Source of the DNA: Acidobacteria bacterium UBA2994
Lineage (GTDB): Bacteria; Acidobacteriota; Vicinamibacteria; Vicinamibacterales; UBA8438
Direction of reading: 5' to 3'
Length of the DNA: 64,000 nt
NCBI GenBank assembly: GCA_002346545.1
Contig: DEAA01000013.1
Location: forward strand, 45,181-109,180
Position numbers and translations under genes: made by a program. Shown here piece by piece: positions 52,094 through 60,303 of this stretch; the stretch's first letter is position 1; each line of letters begins with the position of its first letter. The notes beneath the pieces were generated by a model. It was not told the origin of the DNA. It did no database searches and was given only the letters and a program-made list of their open reading frames with translations.

Positions 52094-53452
52094 ATGATCG
52101 TCACTAGCAAGCGGATGTCTCGACGGACGGTGCTGCGAGGCCTGGGGGCCACCATGGCGCTGCCATGGCTCGACGCCATGATGCCCGCTTTTGGTTCCGT
52201 TCGGCTCTCAGCGGCCAGCCCGATCCCGAGGCTGGTCACCGTATATGTGCCAAACGGTATGCAGATGGAACACTGGACGCCGTCCATCGAGGGACCAGCC
52301 TTTGAGCTGACGCGGACGCTGGCGTCGCTGGAGCCGTTTCGTGACCAGCTGCTCGTGGTGAGTGGGCTCGTCCACGAGACTGCCAACCCTCTGCCGGGCG
52401 AGGGCGCGGGCGACCACGCGCGGGCCGGCGCGTGCTATCTGACGGGCGTCCATCCGAGGAAGACCGAAGGCGCGGATATCCGCGCCGGCATTTCGGCCGA
52501 CCAGGTCGTGGCTCGCCACGTTGGGCAGGAGACGCAGCTCGCCTCGCTCGAACTGGGGTGCGACCCGAACTACTTCCTCGGTGCCTGCGACGCTGGCTAC
52601 AGCTGCGCTTATGGCAACACTTTGTCTTGGCGGGACGAGACCACGCCACTCCCGGTCGAGGTCAATCCGCGCGCCGTTTTCGAACGGATGTTCGGCGATG
52701 CCGAGGATACGAGCCCAGAGGTTCGACGTCGACGGATCGCCGAAGACCGGAGCATCCTCGACGGCCTACTCCGAGACGTGGCACGGCTGAAGTCGGATCT
52801 GGGCCCCGGCGACCGGCACAAGCTGGAGCAGTATCTGGCCGCGGTGCGTGATGCCGAGCGCCGCATCCAGGCGGCGGAGCGGCAGGCGGATCGGGAGCTG
52901 CCGGTCATCGAAAAGCCGTCCGGGGTTCCGGAGAACTACGCCGACCACGTCCGGTTGATGTTCGATCTGCAGGTGCTCGCGTTCCAGACCGATCTGACCC
53001 GGGTAACCACGTTCATGATGAGTCGAGAGGTGAGTTCGCGCACCTATCCGGAGCTTGGTATTCCAGACCCTCATCACCCGTTGTCGCACCACCAGGACGA
53101 CTCGGCGAAGATGGAGAAGTTGGCCAAGGTGAACGCCTTCCACGTCAGCTTGCTCGGGCATTTTCTTGAGCAACTCCGGCAGACCAGTGATGGCGACGGC
53201 ACGCTGCTGGACCAGGTGATGGTCACCTATGGCTGCGGCATCAGTAACAGCAACCTGCATCTTCACGACAATCTCCCAATGCTGGTGGCGGGCGGCGGTG
53301 CTGGCCAGTTGAAGGGCGGGCGCCACCTGCGCTATCCCGACGACACGCCGATGACCAACCTGCTGTTGACCCTGCTGGACAAAATGAAGGTGCCGGTGGA
53401 CCGACTCGGGGACAGCAGCGGGCGGCTTCGTGAACTATCGGAACTTGGCTAA
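52094..53452 (+). CDS. DUF1552 family secreted protein
   Basis: A 452-residue protein with a Tat-like signal (SRRTVLRGLGATMALPWLD). The DUF1552 marks are RLVTVYVPNGMQMEHWTP, HARAGACYLTGVHPRKTEGA, SLELGCDP and HLHDNLPMLVAGG. The family is related to sulfatase/phosphatase-like DUF1501 proteins and is found with DUF1592 genes, as here, ten bases apart. The function is not known. Tat export fits a folded, possibly metal-loaded protein. Confidence 0.92.
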   Translation: MIVTSKRMSRRTVLRGLGATMALPWLDAMMPAFGSVRLSAASPIPRLVTVYVPNGMQMEHWTPSIEGPAFELTRTLASLEPFRDQLLVVSGLVHETANPLPGEGAGDHARAGACYLTGVHPRKTEGADIRAGISADQVVARHVGQETQLASLELGCDPNYFLGACDAGYSCAYGNTLSWRDETTPLPVEVNPRAVFERMFGDAEDTSPEVRRRRIAEDRSILDGLLRDVARLKSDLGPGDRHKLEQYLAAVRDAERRIQAAERQADRELPVIEKPSGVPENYADHVRLMFDLQVLAFQTDLTRVTTFMMSREVSSRTYPELGIPDPHHPLSHHQDDSAKMEKLAKVNAFHVSLLGHFLEQLRQTSDGDGTLLDQVMVTYGCGISNSNLHLHDNLPMLVAGGGAGQLKGGRHLRYPDDTPMTNLLLTLLDKMKVPVDRLGDSSGRLRELSELG

Positions 53453-53486
53453 GCGGTCTGTGTTCAGGCCTCACGAGGAGAGAACG

Positions 53487-55394
53487 ATGGGTTGTGTGCG
53501 TAAGAACAACGTCGTCCGGGCCGGGCTCCGGCTGTCTGTCGCCGCGATCGGCATGAGCCTCCTGTTCGTGGCAGGCGCGCAGGCGGAAGTGCCCGGCACG
53601 GCAAGTGTTACCGGAACCGTCTCGGCTTCCGAGTCGTTTCAGGCCGCGCAGGTCTATTTGCGAAATGTCGACCGCGGTATCGTCTACCAGGTCTACACCA
53701 ACGGTGGGCAGTTCCGAGCCGTGGCGTTGTTTCCCGGGACCTACGAGGTGAGCGCTAGCACGAAACGGCTCGAGTCTGACGTGCAGACCATCACCGTGTC
53801 GGCCGGCGATTCCCCCGTGGTCAGCCTGACCCTGGGGCCGCTGTCTGGTGATGCGCCACCGCTCGTGATTCCAGCCGGTCGGACCGCCATGGAGCGCGGG
53901 ACGAGTGGCGAGGTCCAGTACGCCAGCTACGACGAGATCTATCCGCCGGGACCGGGGCGCGACGTGGCCGAGCAGGTTTGCATGGCCTGCCACGGCGAGA
54001 ACTTCTTCCCGACCCGCCCCGGGACACAGCGGCAGTGGGAGAGTTGGATCGACCACATGGTGGGGTCGACGCTGGGCGAGCAGGACCCGACCCGGTATGG
54101 CCAGGGGCTGCTGTCGTTCCGAGCTTCGATGTTCCGCTTCGGTCGCGAGGACCGGGACGCGTTGCTCAACTACGTGGTAGAGAACTTCGGGCCCGACAGC
54201 GGACGGCGCCGCGTAGCCATTGAGAAGCAGACGCCCATCGATGAGGAAGCGCTCGGCAACGCGATGTATATCGAGTATTACTTGCCGAAGGACAGCCCTG
54301 GCGAGGGTCAGAACGATCCGCAGTGGGCGCGCGACCGCGTCAGCCGTTATGGGCAGGACCCACGTTTCGATGCCGACGGCAACGTCTGGCTTGTCGACCG
54401 CGGCGTGCCGCATCGCCTGGTGAAGCTCGACCCGCGCACCGGTGAGCAGAAGGAGTGGCTCTATCCGGATCCGCGCAATGGCAACCACGAGATCCTGATC
54501 GACCCCGAGGGCATGATCTGGCTGCCTGAGCACCGTGGTCGCACCGGCGACAAGGAGAAGCGGTTACTCGGCTTCAACTCGAAGAACGAGCAGTGGGAGC
54601 ACGAGATCCTGATGGACCCGGACGACGTGGTCCGCAACCCGACCAAGTTCATGCAGTCGCTGGCGATGGACTCGAAGGGCAACATCTACGTGGGCTGGAT
54701 CATGGGCGGCGCGCTCAGCAAGTGGGAGAAGGCAACCGGTGAGGTGTCGGTCTTCCGTATCCCCACCCCGCACGCCATTCCCTACGGCGTGGTGGCGGAC
54801 AAGAACGACAACATCTGGATTGCGCTTTGGAGCGGCGGCAAGATCGTGAAGTTCGACACTTCGAACAACTCCTGGACGGAGTACACGGCGCCGACCTACC
54901 CGGCACATACCCGCCGGCTGAACGTCGACAAGGACAACAATATCTGGTGGGGCATCTACTCGGCCGGTAAGCGTGATGGCAAGCTGGTCAAATTGGACCA
55001 GTCGACCGGCAAGATGACCGAGTGGTCGATTCCGCAGCAGAACGCCGAACCGTATGACGTGGCACCTGATCCGGAGGGTAATATCTGGGCGGCCGACGTG
55101 GGCCAGCGGATCGATGGCGACTACGGGGCGACGATCTGGCGCTTCAATCCCAACACCGAGGAGTTCACCTTCTATCCGAAACCGCAGCGTCACGCCGACT
55201 CGCCAAAGATTCAGGTGACGGGCGACGGCGCGGTCTGGTATTCGCCCCGCGGTAGTCGTGAGGCGCCAGCCTTCGGCGTGCTTTATCCAGACATGGACAA
55301 GATCGATTCCTTGGCCGCGTACTACGAGTTTGGACCACCGGGGTATCCCTTCGAGGTGCCGTCGGCCGGGACGACCGACGACGACGGACAGTAG
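53487..55394 (+). CDS. Secreted carboxypeptidase-regulatory-like, cytochrome c and Vgb-like propeller fusion
   Basis: The protein has 635 residues; the start at 53487 follows GAGGAGAG. After a signal peptide, residues 36-118 look like a carboxypeptidase-regulatory-like beta sandwich (TASVTGTVSASESFQ). Residues 155-235 carry a cytochrome c heme site CMACH (165-169). The rest is a virginiamycin B lyase-like seven-bladed propeller with VWLVDRGVPHRLVKLDPRTG, NIWIALWSGGKIVKFDTSNN and NIWAADVGQ blades. The heme plus propeller arrangement suggests an oxidoreductase or sensor of the periplasm. It follows the DUF1552 gene by 34 bases and ends at a strong hairpin. Confidence 0.83.
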   Translation: MGCVRKNNVVRAGLRLSVAAIGMSLLFVAGAQAEVPGTASVTGTVSASESFQAAQVYLRNVDRGIVYQVYTNGGQFRAVALFPGTYEVSASTKRLESDVQTITVSAGDSPVVSLTLGPLSGDAPPLVIPAGRTAMERGTSGEVQYASYDEIYPPGPGRDVAEQVCMACHGENFFPTRPGTQRQWESWIDHMVGSTLGEQDPTRYGQGLLSFRASMFRFGREDRDALLNYVVENFGPDSGRRRVAIEKQTPIDEEALGNAMYIEYYLPKDSPGEGQNDPQWARDRVSRYGQDPRFDADGNVWLVDRGVPHRLVKLDPRTGEQKEWLYPDPRNGNHEILIDPEGMIWLPEHRGRTGDKEKRLLGFNSKNEQWEHEILMDPDDVVRNPTKFMQSLAMDSKGNIYVGWIMGGALSKWEKATGEVSVFRIPTPHAIPYGVVADKNDNIWIALWSGGKIVKFDTSNNSWTEYTAPTYPAHTRRLNVDKDNNIWWGIYSAGKRDGKLVKLDQSTGKMTEWSIPQQNAEPYDVAPDPEGNIWAADVGQRIDGDYGATIWRFNPNTEEFTFYPKPQRHADSPKIQVTGDGAVWYSPRGSREAPAFGVLYPDMDKIDSLAAYYEFGPPGYPFEVPSAGTTDDDGQ

Positions 55395-55407
55395 GGTGGC
55401 AGTCTCT

Positions 55408-55456
55408 GTACACAACAACGGCCGGACCCTTCGTGGGCCCGGCCGTTGTTGTGTAC
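55408..55456. terminator. Long bidirectional hairpin between convergent operons
   Basis: A perfect 18-pair stem (55408-55425 with 55439-55456) encloses a 13-base loop that can form a further three-pair helix. It lies 14 bases after the stop of the plus-strand gene and 15 bases from the stop of the minus-strand gene. Confidence 0.75.
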
Positions 55457-55471
55457 GAGCTTGCCGCGTTC

Positions 55472-56881
55472 CTACAGCCCGAAGCCCAGCCGGTTGTCCC
55501 GCATCATGATCGGCTGACCCTCGGTGACGAAGCTCGGCACGATCTGGTCGATGGCGGTGGTTCTGGTTTGGCGCATCACCATCCGGAACTCGTCCAGGAT
55601 GAGATCGAGCACCTTGTCGACGCCCGGCTCGCCAAAGGCGCCGAGGCCCCAGACGTAGGGACGCCCGATGCCGACGGCATCGGCGCCCAGCGCCAGCGCC
55701 TTGAAGATGTCGGCGCCGCGTCGGACGCCGCTGTCGATCAGCACTGGCACCCGCCCGGCCACACCTTCCACCACCTCCGGCAGCGCGTCGATGGTGCCCC
55801 GCATCATGTTCACGCCGCGACCGCCGTGGTTCGACACGAACACCCCGTCGGCGCCGTACTCGACCGCCAGTTCCGCCTCCTCGCGGGTGACGACACCCTT
55901 CACCAGCACCTTCATCTCGGTGTAGTCCTTGAGCCGCTTCAGGTAATCCCAGTCGTAGGGCGGACGCTCGCCGGCTGGGCCATCGAGGTCGCGTCGCATC
56001 GGGCGCTGGTAACCTTCGCGATGGTTGTGGCAGTTCTGGCAGAGTGCGGCCGCGGCGCCTTCCGACCCTGACGACCGTCGGCTCAGCTCTCGGTTGCTGC
56101 CGCCCAGCAGGTCGATGGTCCACACCATCACCGGACAGCCGGCCGCCTCGACCCGGTCGATGGACCGTCTGACCACGTTCCAATCGGGGCGGATGTAGAG
56201 CTGGAACCAGTGGGGCTCGCCGAACCCCTCGGCGATGTCCTCGTACGACTGCGAGCTTTCGTGCGATTGCACCGGCCACACGCCGTGGCGGGCCGCCGCC
56301 TTGGCCGCGGCTACCTCACCTTCGGTGTGGAACGCCTGAAGCGCCGCCACCGGGCAGGTGAAGAGCGGCGACCCGTAGGTCTTGCCGTAGAGCTCGACCG
56401 ACGTGTCGAGGTCGTTCATCGGTTGGCCGAGACGACGCGGACGCAAGGCGAGCCGATTGAAACCGGACCGATTTGCGTACCTGGTTTCGTAGTTGTCGAC
56501 GCCCAGGTGCAGGAAGGACCAATGTTCTGGCAGGTTGTTCGCGTGGGTGGTCATCTCCATGTCCCACACGTTGACTGCCAGCTCGGGCGAGTCAATGACC
56601 TGGCCAGTCATCTGCCCTTCAAGGAAGCGGTTCGGGTCTGGTATGGCGTCTTGCTGTGCACCCGCGCCACCCGGCGCCCCTGCCACCAGCGGCTGCCCAC
56701 AGGTGGAACAGATGCTGGCCGCTTTGGCCTTACGTTTGGCTTCTTGCGCCACCGCGGTCTGCCAGCTTGCCGGCAGGGCCGGGTAGGCGGCGGCCAGCAG
56801 CGGGCTGCCAGCCAGGAACTGGATGAAACGACGACGGCTCTCGCGCTTGAGCGCGTCCGGGTTGGTGCGCGTGTCAGGCAT
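55472..56881 (-). CDS. Tat-exported FMN-dependent alpha-hydroxy-acid oxidase with CxxC and CxxCH motifs
   Basis: A 469-residue protein. GGAGGAG lies upstream of the start at 56881. The N-terminus has a Tat signal (SRRRFIQFLAGS, 15-26). Residues 105-455 are the FMN-binding TIM barrel of lactate/glycolate oxidases: K328 (VLVKGV), SNHGGRG with H352 and R355 as the catalytic pair, DSGVRRGADIFKALALGADAV and IGRPYVWGL. Two features are unusual: CSTC at 58-61 before the barrel, and CQNCH at 281-285 in the active-site loop. The latter fits a covalent heme c or a metal site. It would oxidise an alpha-hydroxy acid in the periplasm, perhaps passing electrons to a cytochrome. It is last in a minus-strand unit with two tautomerases. 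Confidence 0.85.
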   Translation of the reverse strand: MPDTRTNPDALKRESRRRFIQFLAGSPLLAAAYPALPASWQTAVAQEAKRKAKAASICSTCGQPLVAGAPGGAGAQQDAIPDPNRFLEGQMTGQVIDSPELAVNVWDMEMTTHANNLPEHWSFLHLGVDNYETRYANRSGFNRLALRPRRLGQPMNDLDTSVELYGKTYGSPLFTCPVAALQAFHTEGEVAAAKAAARHGVWPVQSHESSQSYEDIAEGFGEPHWFQLYIRPDWNVVRRSIDRVEAAGCPVMVWTIDLLGGSNRELSRRSSGSEGAAAALCQNCHNHREGYQRPMRRDLDGPAGERPPYDWDYLKRLKDYTEMKVLVKGVVTREEAELAVEYGADGVFVSNHGGRGVNMMRGTIDALPEVVEGVAGRVPVLIDSGVRRGADIFKALALGADAVGIGRPYVWGLGAFGEPGVDKVLDLILDEFRMVMRQTRTTAIDQIVPSFVTEGQPIMMRDNRLGFGL

Positions 56882-56928
56882 GCCTGACTCCTCCTTGGTT
56901 GTGTGCGATTGGGCGTTGACGGTCGCGG

Positions 56929-57357
56929 TTAGCCGGAGACGGCAGCGTGCTCGTACCACTCGGCCGGCTCTTCACCCGGTTCAGGTAACACCTTGCCGGC
57001 TTCCATGGTCCACGACGCCGGAGCTTCGCTGATGCGGCCGCTCACCTGGTCTGTCGGCACGCCGGCAATGGCAGAGAAGCGCTTCAGCAGCCCGGCCAGG
57101 ATCTTGGCCTTCAACTCGGGTGGTCGGCCGCCGCGGTTGCCGCCCGCCACGAAGTAGGGCGTGTCGGCCTTGATGGTGCCGCTGCCATGCGTGTCGGGCA
57201 GTTCGAAGCCAGCCGTGGCTTCGAGAAACACCACCTGCACGAAGTTCCGCGGCGCCGCCGAGAGGCCGCAATGCACGTCGGTGAACGCGGTGGCGATCTC
57301 CGCGCGTTGGTCGTAGGTCAACGAGCCTTCAGGAATCACGCATCGGTAGACAGGCAC
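56929..57357 (-). CDS. cis-CaaD-like tautomerase superfamily protein
   Basis: This protein has 142 residues when started at GTG 57357. An ATG two codons upstream (57363) is too close to the AGGAG site, whereas the GTG has eight-base spacing. After Met removal it also gives Pro1, as the family needs. With that start, His falls at position 28 (DVHCGL), exactly as in cis-3-chloroacrylic acid dehalogenase. Two arginines in GGNRGGRPPEL (74 and 77) have the spacing of its Arg70/Arg73, and SEAPASW and LPEPGEEPAEW match its C-terminal segments. The family adds water or removes HCl or CO2 from short unsaturated acids. I cannot place the Tyr103 partner. The substrate is open. It lies 47 bases before the FMN oxidase gene. 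Confidence 0.82.
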   Translation of the reverse strand: MPVYRCVIPEGSLTYDQRAEIATAFTDVHCGLSAAPRNFVQVVFLEATAGFELPDTHGSGTIKADTPYFVAGGNRGGRPPELKAKILAGLLKRFSAIAGVPTDQVSGRISEAPASWTMEAGKVLPEPGEEPAEWYEHAAVSG

Positions 57358-57381
57358 AGCCATTTCTCCTGTGTTGAGGGC

Positions 57382-57714
57382 CTAGCCGGCCCAGCTCTCG
57401 TCCCGAGCCGAAATGACGAGGTCATGCGCCGTGGCGCCGGTCAGCCGGCACCATTCGTCCGCCATGCTCTTGAGCAGCCGTTCGCGAGTGTCCCGGTCGC
57501 ACCCGTCTGGAATGCGTCCGCGCACGAGCGACGTGTTCGACGGCTCGCCGCCTCGAAACCCGAACCCCTTCTTCACGACGACCCAGGAGAACTCGGCCGG
57601 TCCCGCGTCCGCTCCCAGCACGTCGAGACAGACGTCCTCGAGCGCCGTGGCCAGCTTGGGGCGCAGCGTCTCGTCGACGCAGCCCTCTTGCACGATGCAA
57701 TCAAACTTCACCAT
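57382..57714 (-). CDS. Tautomerase-fold protein lacking Pro1
   Basis: The protein has 110 residues. The ATG complementary to 57712-57714 is the only sensible start. The two beta-alpha-beta units of the tautomerase fold are visible (FDCIVQEG...LRPKLATALEDVCLDVLG, then VRGRIPDGCDRDTRERLLKSM with the strand AHDLVISARDESW). The second residue is Val, not Pro, so the normal nucleophile is absent. It could be a structural partner of the neighbouring cis-CaaD-like subunit, 24 bases downstream, or a separate enzyme. First gene of the minus-strand unit. Confidence 0.68.
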   Translation of the reverse strand: MVKFDCIVQEGCVDETLRPKLATALEDVCLDVLGADAGPAEFSWVVVKKGFGFRGGEPSNTSLVRGRIPDGCDRDTRERLLKSMADEWCRLTGATAHDLVISARDESWAG

Positions 57715-57802
57715 GAGCGTGATAATCCTACCTCCGATTGTCCGTCGGTTCAGCTGGCCCGTCGCCCTCGGGGCCGCTTCCGCGATATGCTGGCGCAGCT
57801 TG

Positions 57803-58555
57803 ATGGTGAGGAAGTCAGTCGCCGCTTCCGTTGTCGCTATCGCGGTTGGGCTGGGCGTTGTGTCCCACGCGCAACCGGTGGCGGTCGAGAACCGGGTCGC
57901 CGCACGTCTCGACGCGGGGCAGCCGGCGATCGGCACGTTCACCCGAGGGGCGCCCAACCTCGACTTCGTGGTGATCGACGCTCAGTATGGCGACTTCGAT
58001 CTGGACGCGATCGAGGGGCGGTTGCAGGCGTTGAAGGCTGACCGGAGTGCGTCGAGTGCGCTGCCGGTGGTGCGGATCCCGCTGAGCGCGGTGGAAGCGC
58101 CCGAGGCCGTCGTTGGCGCTCTGATCGAGCTGGGTGTGCCGGGCATTATGTTCCCGGACATCGAGACACCGGCCCAGGCGGTACGCGCCATTGCGTCCCT
58201 GCGGGACGCCTCGGAGGCGGGCGTGTGGCCCGAGGCGCCGTCGGGGCAGCTCCTGGCGATGGTTCAGATCGAGTCGATGGTGGGCATCGACCAGCTCGAT
58301 GCCGTGCTCGACGTGCCCGGCATCGGCGTGATCTTCCTGGGGCCCACCGACCTGGCCGGGGCGATTGGCGCCGACGGACCGGACGCCCCGGAGGTCGAGG
58401 CGCTGGTGCAGCAGGCGCTCGCCGTCTGTGTGCGGCGCGAGGTGGCGTGCGGTTATCCGATCGTGGCCCGCTCGGCCGCTGATGCCGAGCAGCAGCGCGA
58501 ACGGCGACTTGGCGAAGGATTCAAGGTGCTGGCGGTGATGACGGTCTCGCGATAA
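57803..58555 (+). CDS. Secreted HpcH/HpaI aldolase-like protein without the catalytic His
   Basis: A 250-residue protein. Residues 1-23 form a clear signal peptide ending SHAQ, which is unusual for this normally cytosolic family. The TIM barrel carries VVRIPLS (Arg91), MVQIESMVGID (metal ligand Glu157) and FLGPTDLAGAIG (metal ligand Asp183), as in HpaI. At the place of the family's DGEHAP loop stands IDAQYGDFD, so the catalytic Glu-His pair is replaced by Gln-Tyr. It may have another lyase activity or may bind a keto acid. It is divergent from the tautomerase unit by 88 bases, and 29 bases upstream of the PQQ dehydrogenase gene. Confidence 0.85.
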   Translation: MVRKSVAASVVAIAVGLGVVSHAQPVAVENRVAARLDAGQPAIGTFTRGAPNLDFVVIDAQYGDFDLDAIEGRLQALKADRSASSALPVVRIPLSAVEAPEAVVGALIELGVPGIMFPDIETPAQAVRAIASLRDASEAGVWPEAPSGQLLAMVQIESMVGIDQLDAVLDVPGIGVIFLGPTDLAGAIGADGPDAPEVEALVQQALAVCVRREVACGYPIVARSAADAEQQRERRLGEGFKVLAVMTVSR

Positions 58556-58584
58556 CAGGGGAACCAGCAGTGGAGCAGGCAGTG

Positions 58585-60303
58585 ATGCAGCGAATTCGAC
58601 ACGTGGGTCTGGTGGCGTGCGGAGCAATCGTGGTGCAGCTCGGCGTCGGAAGTCCGAGCGCCGCGCAGACGTCCAACTGGGAGGAGGTCACCGAAGAGCG
58701 GTTGCTGACCCCAGAGGACGGCGATTGGGCCAACTACCGCCGTACCTACGATGTGACCGGTTACAGCCCGCTGACCCAGATCAACCGCGTTAACGTCGGC
58801 GACCTCCGGCTGGTGTGGGCCCACTCGATGGGCGACACCAACCGCTGGGTGCCGACGCCGGTGGTATCGAATCATCTGATGTATGTGGCCGAGAGCGACC
58901 GCGTTACGGCCTTCGAGGTCGAGACCGGGGAAGTGGCCTGGGTGCATCAGCGGAGCTACCCCGAAGATATCCAGAAGTCGCAGGCGCTCGGGCGCTCGCG
59001 CGGCGTATCGCTCTACAACGACCTGGTCTACTGGGGCACCGCTGATTCGGCGCTGGTCGCCATCGACGCGGAGACGGGCGATCCGCAGTGGGAAGTGAGC
59101 ACCGGCGACTACAGCGACGGCCTGGGTCATGCCCATCCGGCTTTGATTGCCGACGGCAAGGTGATTCTGGGTTTCGCCGGCGGCGACAAGAGCGCGCGGG
59201 GCTTGGTGGTCGCGCACGATGCCGAGACCGGCGAGCATCTCTGGACTACCTACACCATCCCGGCACCCGGCGAGCCTGGCTACGAGACCTGGACCGAGCG
59301 CGAGTTGCCGCCGATGGGTGGCCTCACCTGGGGCACCATCAGCTACGACCCCGAGCTGAAGTTCATCTACCTGGGCACCGGCCAGCCGACCCCGTGGGCC
59401 TCGACCCTGCGCGGGCCGGGCGATGCGCTCTACACCAACTCGATCTTGGCGCTCGATATCGACACCGGCGAGCTGCAGTGGCACTTCCAGGTGGTGCCGG
59501 CCGACAACTGGGATCTGGATGCCGCCCATGAGAGCATGCTCGTGGATCTGGAGATCGGCGGTCGCGTGTTCAAAGCGCTGATCGAAACGAGCAAGATCGG
59601 CTGGGGCCTGGTGCTCGACCGCGAGACCGGCCGCTTCCTCCACGCATTCCGGACCGGTTACGACAACATCATCGAGGGCTGGACCGATACCGGCAGTCCT
59701 ATCTACAACCCCGAGCAGATCCCGACCATGGAAGACGTCGACTCGGGGAAGACGTTTGAGGTGTGTCCACATTTCCACGGCACCCGTAACCTGAACGCGC
59801 CCAGCTACAGCCCCGCAACCGGGTTCTACTACCTCGGGCTCAACAACAGCTGTATGGACGTGACCTACGTGTCGGAGGACTACCAGCCTGGACGTATCTA
59901 TCGAGGCATGGCCAGTCGCACGAAGATGGTGCCGGGCTATGACTACATTGGCGAGTTCGCTGCCTTTGATCCGAAGACGGGGGACCGTGCCTGGACCTAC
60001 GAGGTTCCGAATGGTGTAGCCGTCACCGCCTCGGCGCTGGCTACGGGTGGCGGGTTGGTATTCAGCGGCACCGCCGACCGGCGGCTCTTCGCCCTCGACC
60101 ACGAGACGGGCGACCTGCTGTGGGAGACACGCCTCAATGGCGATATCTCGGGTGCGCCGGTGACCTTCGAGGTGAACGGCCGGCAGTATTTGGCCGTCGG
60201 CGCCGGCGGCCGCATCGGAATGACTACCTCCTACGCGAACTTCACCGACACCAACATCCCGCAGGGCAGTGGCGTGATGTGGGTGTTCGCGCTGCCCGAG
60301 TAG
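58585..60303 (+). CDS. Secreted PQQ-dependent alcohol dehydrogenase-like protein
   Basis: This protein has 572 residues. The start is chosen at ATG 58585 over GTG 58570 because the GGAG fits its spacing. After the signal peptide (PSAAQT) the propeller starts with DGDWANYRRTYDVTGYSPLT, typical of the methanol/ethanol dehydrogenase group. It has CPHFHGTRNLNAPSYSPATG and YLGLNNSCMDV near the active site and blade motifs such as SALATGGGLVFSGTADRRLF. A vicinal Cys-Cys is not obvious. It would oxidise an alcohol or aldehyde in the periplasm. The stop abuts the stop of the convergent cupin gene with no gap. Confidence 0.88.
   Translation: MQRIRHVGLVACGAIVVQLGVGSPSAAQTSNWEEVTEERLLTPEDGDWANYRRTYDVTGYSPLTQINRVNVGDLRLVWAHSMGDTNRWVPTPVVSNHLMYVAESDRVTAFEVETGEVAWVHQRSYPEDIQKSQALGRSRGVSLYNDLVYWGTADSALVAIDAETGDPQWEVSTGDYSDGLGHAHPALIADGKVILGFAGGDKSARGLVVAHDAETGEHLWTTYTIPAPGEPGYETWTERELPPMGGLTWGTISYDPELKFIYLGTGQPTPWASTLRGPGDALYTNSILALDIDTGELQWHFQVVPADNWDLDAAHESMLVDLEIGGRVFKALIETSKIGWGLVLDRETGRFLHAFRTGYDNIIEGWTDTGSPIYNPEQIPTMEDVDSGKTFEVCPHFHGTRNLNAPSYSPATGFYYLGLNNSCMDVTYVSEDYQPGRIYRGMASRTKMVPGYDYIGEFAAFDPKTGDRAWTYEVPNGVAVTASALATGGGLVFSGTADRRLFALDHETGDLLWETRLNGDISGAPVTFEVNGRQYLAVGAGGRIGMTTSYANFTDTNIPQGSGVMWVFALPE

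Noticed and set aside
54564..56279. Long minus-strand reading frame of 571 codons
   Set aside because: It runs antisense over the end of the Vgb propeller gene and out of frame over the FMN oxidase gene. The peptide is rich in Arg, Gly and Ala with no domain, as expected for a GC-rich shadow.
58453..60102. Minus-strand reading frame of 549 codons opposite the PQQ dehydrogenase
   Set aside because: It is antisense to a well-supported gene with signal peptide and propeller motifs, and has no recognisable domain.
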